Of a stretch of 10,107 nt of DNA, positions 6,513 through 10,107 are shown in pieces (the stretch's first letter is position 1; each line of letters begins with the position of its first letter). Made by a program: the position numbers and the translations under genes. Source of the stretch: Candidatus Gerdarchaeota archaeon (lineage in GTDB: Archaea; Asgardarchaeota; Heimdallarchaeia; JABLTI01); NCBI GenBank assembly GCA_016840905.1, contig JAEORM010000100.1:1-10107 (forward strand). The letters are read 5' to 3'. The notes beneath the pieces are model-generated. The model did no database searches. It worked only from the letters and a program-made list of their open reading frames with translations, and was not told the DNA's origin.

Positions 6513-6995
6513 CTAAAGTCCTACTGTAGGGGCTCCACCGCCACCTATACCTGTGGGAGGATCAAAGATAATTGTACAGAAAGAAGTATATTTTATACTT
6601 TGAATTTTTACATAAGAGTAAAAGTTGATAGTATACCAACCTGGTTCTGTAACAGTGTTATAAACATCAAATAAAATTACACACGATACTGAATCTAATC
6701 TAATATAGCCCTTAAAGGTATAAGTTGTATTCGAAGGAAGAATGATTTCAAAAAGACAATCAAGTCTAATTTCTGATCCATCAAAAATATCAGGATTAAA
6801 GTATACATTGACTGAAAATCTCGTATCATCTTCATAGCCATCCATATCCGCATCTAAGTATTCTGCATGAATAAAGGACATTTCATAAACTGCTAGATCT
6901 CGAGTTTGAAGTCCTTGAGTGTTTGTTAAAGAAGTGGGGAGAAACGTGAATAAGACTAATAAAATTACACCGATAATTTTTCTATCAAGTTTCAT
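6513..6995 (-). CDS. Small secreted protein with calcium-loop-like motif
   Basis: No family is recognised. The 160-residue protein starts MKLDRKIIGVILLVLF, a basic end followed by a hydrophobic segment (7-20), consistent with a signal peptide cut somewhere around 25-30. The mature part carries DADMDGYEDD (48-57), which matches the DxDxDGxxD calcium loop of EF-hand or dockerin-like repeats. The rest alternates hydrophobic and polar residues like a beta-sandwich (FSVNVYF, FEIILPSNTTYTFKGYI, WYTINFYSYVKI). It ends in a glycine-rich tail (GIGGGGAPTVGL) with no membrane anchor. The ATG at 6995 has GAGG about 9 nt upstream. The gene diverges from the secreted caspase-like gene across 189 bp, so both face the cell exterior, but no direct link is shown. 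Confidence 0.6.
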   Translation of the reverse strand: MKLDRKIIGVILLVLFTFLPTSLTNTQGLQTRDLAVYEMSFIHAEYLDADMDGYEDDTRFSVNVYFNPDIFDGSEIRLDCLFEIILPSNTTYTFKGYIRLDSVSCVILFDVYNTVTEPGWYTINFYSYVKIQSIKYTSFCTIIFDPPTGIGGGGAPTVGL

Positions 6996-7034
6996 TATTT
7001 TATCCTCATTTTTAACTAAAATAATTACTTAGAT

Positions 7035-7042
7035 TATTTTAA
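7035..7042 (-). promoter_or_regulatory. Possible TATA box for the secreted-protein gene
   Basis: The minus strand carries CTTTAAAA within GGACTTTAAAATAAT, about 40-47 bp upstream of the ATG at 6995. This would give a leader of some 15-20 nt that includes the GAGG ribosome binding site. Confidence 0.35.
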
Positions 7043-7125
7043 AGTCCTTAATATACTTATCTTAAATATTAGAGATTAATAAAGCTATCAATAAGTCAAG
7101 AAAAAAACGGTTATTTTAAAGAAAG

Positions 7126-7133
7126 TTTATAAA
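7126..7133 (+). promoter_or_regulatory. Archaeal TATA box for the caspase-like gene
   Basis: TTTATAAA is preceded by a purine-rich AAAGAAAG that fits a BRE element. The predicted start lies near 7155, about 30 nt before the ATG at 7185. It is the best promoter match in the 189-bp divergent region, which otherwise holds only the opposite-strand promoter. A second AT box (TTTTAATATA, about 7138-7147) lies closer to the gene. Confidence 0.6.
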
Positions 7134-7184
7134 GACATTTTAATATATCCTATTAGCACTCTTTGTAGTGATTGAGTTGATTAT

Positions 7185-7979
7185 ATGAAGAAAAAATTGA
7201 CCTTCGGTTTACTCCTAGCCGCAGTTTTTGTTCTTTCAGCTGTTATGCCTATGGCCGTAAGAAATGTCGCTGCTGGAGATGGTGTTGTAAACAGATATGC
7301 TGTTATAGTAGGTATATCTGATTATAAAGCAATTAGCGATCTTTCTTATTGTGACGAAGATGCAAATGATTGGTACAACCAATTAAGTCCAAGATATGAT
7401 TGTGTCGTTCTTGGTGATGCTACAAACTACTATGTCCAATATGACGGTGTAGCAACTGAATATGCAGTAAAACAAGCAATAGCTAACATGGTCGCAATAG
7501 CTGATGAAGATGATGAAATCGTCTTTGCCTCAAGCGGACATGGTGGTGCCACAAGAGGAAAAGTTAGAAACTCATTCTTATGTATGTGGGACTGTAGCTC
7601 AGGTGAAAACGGAGAAAATGGTTATCTCTATGATTATGAGATGGCTCCTCTCTTTGAAAACGCTGTATGCAAATGGTTCATTTTCTTAGATCATTGTAAT
7701 TCTGGTGGTATGGATGAAGTCATGGGCTATGCTAATAGTGCAAATGGTTACATGGCTACTACTTGTACAGCTTTAGGTTATGGTTATGACTATACACCTG
7801 GTTTAAATGGTGCTTGGACCTATTTCTTCTTAGAAATTGCCTGGCAACAATACTATGGTGGTAGCTATACCGTCTCCATGGAAGATATCTTCGACTATGC
7901 TGTATCAATTTATCCATATGATAATAAAGATCTTCCACAAGAATTTGATGGCAATACTGCTGTTCCATTCTACCTATAA
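7185..7979 (+). CDS. Secreted caspase-like cysteine peptidase (family C14 type)
   Basis: The 264-residue protein starts with a signal peptide (MKKKLTFGLLLAAVFVLSAV, cleavage likely after about residue 30). A caspase fold follows. RYAVIVGISDYK (37-48) with DEDANDW (57-63) is the opening strand and helix typical of metacaspase-like proteins, SSGHGG (116-121) carries the catalytic His119, and FLDHCNSGG (167-175) carries the catalytic Cys171. Both catalytic residues are intact. It ends shortly after the core with no transmembrane helix, sorting tail or extra domain, so it is probably released or loosely attached outside the cell. Substrate specificity cannot be read with confidence. The position before the Cys is His, where Ser or Ala is common. 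Codon use favours C-ending codons and, with the good TATA box, suggests strong expression. A legumain-like (C13) relative is a less likely alternative. Confidence 0.82.
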   Translation: MKKKLTFGLLLAAVFVLSAVMPMAVRNVAAGDGVVNRYAVIVGISDYKAISDLSYCDEDANDWYNQLSPRYDCVVLGDATNYYVQYDGVATEYAVKQAIANMVAIADEDDEIVFASSGHGGATRGKVRNSFLCMWDCSSGENGENGYLYDYEMAPLFENAVCKWFIFLDHCNSGGMDEVMGYANSANGYMATTCTALGYGYDYTPGLNGAWTYFFLEIAWQQYYGGSYTVSMEDIFDYAVSIYPYDNKDLPQEFDGNTAVPFYL

Positions 7980-7983
7980 TCAC

Positions 7984-8021
7984 GAGAAAATCAATTTGAT
8001 TTTCTCTTTTTTCTTCTTTTT
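7984..8021 (+). terminator. Strong hairpin plus T-tract terminator of the caspase-like gene
   Basis: GAGAAAATCA (7984-7993) and TGATTTTCTC (7997-8006) form an exact 10-bp stem with an ATT loop, starting 4 nt after the stop codon. TTTTTTCTTCTTTTT follows directly. The layout equals a bacterial intrinsic terminator; in archaea the T-tract alone often suffices. Confidence 0.7.
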
Positions 8022-8070
8022 AAAGTCATTCGAGAAAGACCATCGACAAGCTATTTTTAATAAATTTGAA

Positions 8071-8087
8071 ATAAAGTATGACTTTAT
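8071..8087. repeat. Inverted repeat upstream of the methyltransferase gene
   Basis: ATAAAGT (8071-8077) and ACTTTAT (8081-8087) are exact reverse complements around ATG. It lies 47 bp before the ogt start and about 10 bp after an AT-rich box (8054-8062), so it could be an operator near the transcript start. It is short and AT-rich, so chance is a real alternative. Confidence 0.3.
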
Positions 8088-8134
8088 CAGAAAATTCATT
8101 TAAAAGAGATCAAAATTATTTTCAGTGAGAAATA

Positions 8135-8689
8135 ATGGAACAGCTATTTTATAGTACGTTTATATCACCTTTTGATGATTTTACAATTATTTGGAAAGAA
8201 AGTAATTCAATTATTAAGATTCAACGAGTGTTCTTGAGCGGACAAAAGAACTCTGAGATTAAAGCATTAGAAACATTTGAAAAAATGAAACAAAAATCAG
8301 AGACTAAAATTAATGTTATTGGAGAAAAATTTCAAGAATTTTTCAATGGCAAAAACATAACTTTTGATTTAGATCTTTTGGATTTTGAGCGATGTTCAGA
8401 GATACAAAAAAAAGTACTATTAGCTGAATATAATATTCCTAGAGGGTGGATTAGTACCTACAAATTAATAGCAAAAAAAATAGGAATAACTAATGGGGCA
8501 AGGGTGGTGGGTAATAGCTTAGCAAAAAATCCTTTTCCTATCTTCATTCCTTGTCATAGGGCAATTAGGTCAGACGGCGATTTAGGAGGATATCAAGGTG
8601 GTTTAGCAATGAAACGTACACTTTTAGAGTTAGAAGGAATAAATTTCTCTGAAAATGGAAAAATTATTGTGAAGAAAATCTATTATTAG
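8135..8689 (+). CDS. ogt: Methylated-DNA--protein-cysteine methyltransferase
   Basis: This enzyme repairs O6-methylguanine by a one-time transfer of the alkyl group to its own cysteine. The 184-residue protein has the C-terminal DNA-binding domain in standard order: IPRGWISTYKLIAKKIG (101-117, HTH with the RGxxxTY motif), ARVVGNSLAKNPFPIFIPCH (122-141) with the arginine finger R123 and acceptor C140, and DLGGYQGGLAMKRTLLELE (149-167). The acceptor motif is PCHRA rather than the common PCHRV, a mild change. The N-terminal domain (1-80) is divergent, as usual. A GTGA about 7 nt before the ATG supports the start. The gene stands alone between the caspase-like terminator and a convergent tRNA-like relic; the photolyase at the left edge is the only other DNA repair gene here. 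Confidence 0.93.
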   Translation: MEQLFYSTFISPFDDFTIIWKESNSIIKIQRVFLSGQKNSEIKALETFEKMKQKSETKINVIGEKFQEFFNGKNITFDLDLLDFERCSEIQKKVLLAEYNIPRGWISTYKLIAKKIGITNGARVVGNSLAKNPFPIFIPCHRAIRSDGDLGGYQGGLAMKRTLLELEGINFSENGKIIVKKIYY

Positions 8690-8692
8690 AAG

Positions 8693-8771
8693 TGGCAGAT
8701 GTGAGTGGATTCGAACCATTTATCAATAAATTCATCATGTTAAGATAAAATGATTACAATTTAGCACATCA
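8693..8771 (-). pseudogene. tRNA-like relic resembling the tRNA-Arg at 9689-9766
   Basis: Read on the minus strand, the 3' end matches the tRNA-Arg gene in 28 of 35 aligned bases, including the T-loop TTCGAAT, discriminator G, encoded CCA and three bases beyond. A cloverleaf can be drawn. The acceptor stem GATGTG/CACATC has six pairs and a terminal U-U mismatch. The D-stem is AAAT/ATTT with a 7-nt loop lacking the conserved GG. A weak anticodon stem shows loop TTAACAT (nominal anticodon AAC). The variable part is about 11 nt, and the T-stem AATGG/CCACT has one A-C mismatch. Position 4:69 changed from C-G to U-A and 51:63 from C-G to U-A, that is, pairing was kept. Nearly all stem differences are G/C to A/T. 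The first three bases (TGA at 8771-8769) are the stop codon of the upstream gene. A decayed tRNA copy is most likely; a structured mRNA 3' element is possible. Confidence 0.55.
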
Positions 8772-9635
8772 AAAGTTCTTCCAAAAAATATTAGAAGGAT
8801 GTTTAATTTCTTTGACAATTTGCTTATCATGATAAACGAAATCACACATAGAATCACCTTCCATACAAGTTTTTGTTCGTGTTAGAACAAAATTAGGGTT
8901 AATATAAGGCATTTTAGAGTAATCACCATAGCATTCAAGAAGATAAGCAAGCTCAAGATCAGGGAGAACAGAATAAACATCAGCCCACATGCAACGGGTA
9001 ATTTTTACATAGTATCTACCATCTTTAACCAAACGACTAGAATTTGAATACTTAGGACAGACCCCATTGTGTAAAGATTTAGCATACTCTTCGAGCGTAT
9101 TTGCTTTCATAATAGAGGATTGTTCTAAATTGTAACAAAGATCAGTAAATTTTCTAGCTAACTCAAATACTACTTCTCGTGAGGTAATATCCAACAATGA
9201 ATATGCAAGATAATAAAGAGGAAAGAATTGACCGCGAATGGAATCTATCATAGAAACAGTTACTTTAGAGCCTTCTGAATGAGGGGGCTTTAATTCAGAG
9301 AGATTGAGGAAAAACAAGACAGCTTTTTCAATTAAAGGTAAAAATTTAGAATTGTTACCAAGCCATTTATTATTATTAATGGGAAGTTGGGTAATAAATT
9401 TGTTCTTTTCTGATTTAATACCTAAGCTATTTAGTGTTTTTTTATAATTGAGCAGAAGCTTCTCGAGTAACTGTTCATTGTATTTGGCTACTACTCCCAA
9501 AAATCTCTCAATATAGAGAATTACATCCACAATTTTATCTGGTAAAGATATTTGAGTGGGAAGAGTTTGTACAGCATCGGTATATTCTGAACAGATCATT
9601 TTTTCTTGCATAAAATAAGCTGATGTGATTTTCAT
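8769..9635 (-). CDS. L-2-amino-thiazoline-4-carboxylic acid hydrolase-like protein
   Basis: The C-terminal half of this 288-residue protein matches the ATC hydrolase family, whose founding member opens the thiazoline ring in bacterial L-cysteine production. The matching blocks are CMWADVYSVLPDLELAYLLE (215-234), INPNFVLTRTKTCMEGDSMC (245-264) and DFVYHD (265-270). C193, C215, C257 and C264 lie near these blocks. The N-terminal 110 residues are helical in character and not diagnostic. Most archaeal relatives have unknown substrates, so the reaction is not assigned. The ATG at 9635 has no ribosome binding site; TTATTTAA (9667-9674) about 35 bp upstream could give a nearly leaderless mRNA. The gene sits exactly between the tRNA-Arg and the tRNA-like relic, both on the same strand, and its TGA stop is shared with the relic. 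Confidence 0.7.
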   Translation of the reverse strand: MKITSAYFMQEKMICSEYTDAVQTLPTQISLPDKIVDVILYIERFLGVVAKYNEQLLEKLLLNYKKTLNSLGIKSEKNKFITQLPINNNKWLGNNSKFLPLIEKAVLFFLNLSELKPPHSEGSKVTVSMIDSIRGQFFPLYYLAYSLLDITSREVVFELARKFTDLCYNLEQSSIMKANTLEEYAKSLHNGVCPKYSNSSRLVKDGRYYVKITRCMWADVYSVLPDLELAYLLECYGDYSKMPYINPNFVLTRTKTCMEGDSMCDFVYHDKQIVKEIKHPSNIFWKNF

Positions 9636-9688
9636 TTAAACATAATTCAAATTCTAATTTTTCAACTTAAATAACTACTAAAATAAAG

Positions 9689-9766
9689 TGGCGGACGTGA
9701 GCGGATTCGAACCGCCGATCCCCTCCTCCGCAGGGAGGTGCTCTATCCAAACTGAGCCACACGTCC
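9689..9766 (-). tRNA. tRNA-Arg (anticodon GCG), CCA encoded
   Basis: The minus strand folds into a complete cloverleaf. The acceptor is GGACGTG/CACGTCC (9760-9766 with 9693-9699), the D-stem GCTC/GAGC with a 10-nt loop, the anticodon stem CCTCC/GGAGG with loop CTGCGGA, the variable region GGATC, and the T-stem GGCGG/CCGCT with loop TTCGAAT. The anticodon GCG (9729-9731) reads arginine codons CGC and CGU. Discriminator G and CCA are encoded (9689-9692). No intron is present. A TTTATAAA box lies about 33 bp upstream and a T-rich run follows the CCA. Confidence 0.96.
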
Positions 9767-9795
9767 ACTAGTTATTTTTTATTCTTGATAAGCAA

Positions 9796-9803
9796 TTTAT
9801 AAA
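9796..9803 (-). promoter_or_regulatory. TATA box of the tRNA-Arg gene
   Basis: TTTATAAA, self-complementary and identical to the box before the caspase-like gene, is centred about 33 bp upstream of the tRNA 5' end. The 114-bp stretch 9767-9880 around it holds no gene that I can support. Confidence 0.6.
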
Positions 9804-9880
9804 ACTATAGGTTTTAGTTGAAAATTGGCAAAGAAATATTTTTGATCATTTTTTTTGTTTTATTATATCTTTAGTATAAT

Positions 9881-10107
9881 TTATTTCAAGAAATCACTTT
9901 TTTCCTTTATACTATTATAAACTGGTTTTCCACATTGTAAACAATTTTCTGCTATCCATGAAAATGTTTTCCCACAATTCGCACATTTCCATCTCTCTTC
10001 TTGTTCTTTTAGCCAAACATCTATTCCCATTTCTTTTATTTTTGGTAATTTTTGTATTGCCATGAAGGTATGAGCTAATTTAGAATTTTTAAAACGTTCA
10101 ATTTTAT
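9881..10107 (-). CDS. DUF3795-like zinc-ribbon protein, C-terminal part (5' end outside window)
   Basis: The frame stays open from the right edge to TAA at 9881-9883. A Met at 10061-10063 would give only 60 residues, but 14 further codons upstream (reading KIERFKNSKLAHTF) are open without a stop, so this Met is probably internal. The visible part has a helix (KLPKIKEMGIDVWLKEQEER), then KCANCGKTFSW and ENCLQCGK. Its four cysteines (two CxxC knuckles 10 residues apart) are a zinc ribbon. DUF3795 proteins end in this way, with an E/G-rich helix, QxxRWKCPxCG and a final CxxCG. Their N-terminal cysteine-rich part would lie beyond the window. The function of the family is unknown. No T-tract follows the stop on the minus strand; the tRNA promoter begins about 80 bp further on. 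Confidence 0.6.
   Translation of the reverse strand, partial: KIERFKNSKLAHTFMAIQKLPKIKEMGIDVWLKEQEERWKCANCGKTFSWIAENCLQCGKPVYNSIKEKSDFLK

Noticed and set aside
7759..7983. Minus-strand frame of 74 codons
   Set aside because: It lies antisense to the caspase-like gene, overlaps its conserved C-terminal part, and has His/Tyr-rich composition without motifs.
7837..8103. Plus-strand frame of 88 codons running through the caspase-like stop and terminator
   Set aside because: It is out of frame with the caspase-like gene and its low-complexity Phe run comes from the terminator T-tract.
8693..8771. Functional tRNA-Val with anticodon AAC
   Set aside because: A34 is not expected in archaea, the D-loop lacks the conserved GG, and both the acceptor end and the T-stem contain mismatches.
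9881..10063. Complete 60-residue zinc-ribbon protein starting at 10063
   Set aside because: The frame stays open to the window edge with family-like residues (ERFKNSKLAHTF), so the Met is probably internal and the gene partial.

Overview
The window looks like the chromosome of an AT-rich archaeon (roughly one third G+C by eye). The archaeal evidence is: TATA boxes of the TTTATAAA type about 25-35 bp upstream of likely transcript starts, GGTGA-type ribosome binding sites, a cyclic-2,3-diphosphoglycerate-synthetase-like GTPase, and a tRNA-Arg(GCG) gene. A degenerate Ras-like small GTPase and a secreted caspase-like protein make an Asgard archaeon my best guess. That placement is inference.

Left part (1-2570). 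The window opens in the last 48 codons of a class II CPD photolyase (+). It converges on a minus-strand group, pyrE-queC-queE, read right to left with gaps of 57 and about 48 bp. QueE and QueC are consecutive enzymes of 7-deazaguanine (preQ0) synthesis, which in archaea supplies archaeosine for tRNA. PyrE makes OMP in pyrimidine synthesis. The phr and queE stop regions overlap by 6 bp inside a perfect palindrome.

Centre (2571-6995). A divergent promoter region with a perfect 8+3+8 palindrome precedes the cpgS-like GTPase gene (+). That gene converges, through a hairpin, on a minus-strand series: a Ras-fold pseudo-GTPase with an added cysteine-cluster domain, an extremely acidic 38-residue microprotein, a large Lrp/AsnC-like protein with duplicated HTH and ligand-domain halves, and a small secreted protein with a calcium-loop-like motif.

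Right part (6996-10107). A TTTATAAA promoter drives a secreted caspase-like peptidase gene, which ends in a hairpin plus T-tract. A methylguanine-DNA methyltransferase gene (+) follows. Then come three minus-strand elements: a tRNA-Arg(GCG) gene with encoded CCA, an ATC-hydrolase-like gene, and a decayed tRNA-like copy whose first three bases are that gene's stop codon. The window closes in the C-terminal part of a DUF3795-like zinc-ribbon protein that is open at the right edge.

No CRISPR array, insertion sequence, rRNA or replication origin was seen. No complete new defence or metabolic system can be claimed. The items most worth a second look are the pseudo-GTPase, the acidic microprotein and the tRNA-like relic.
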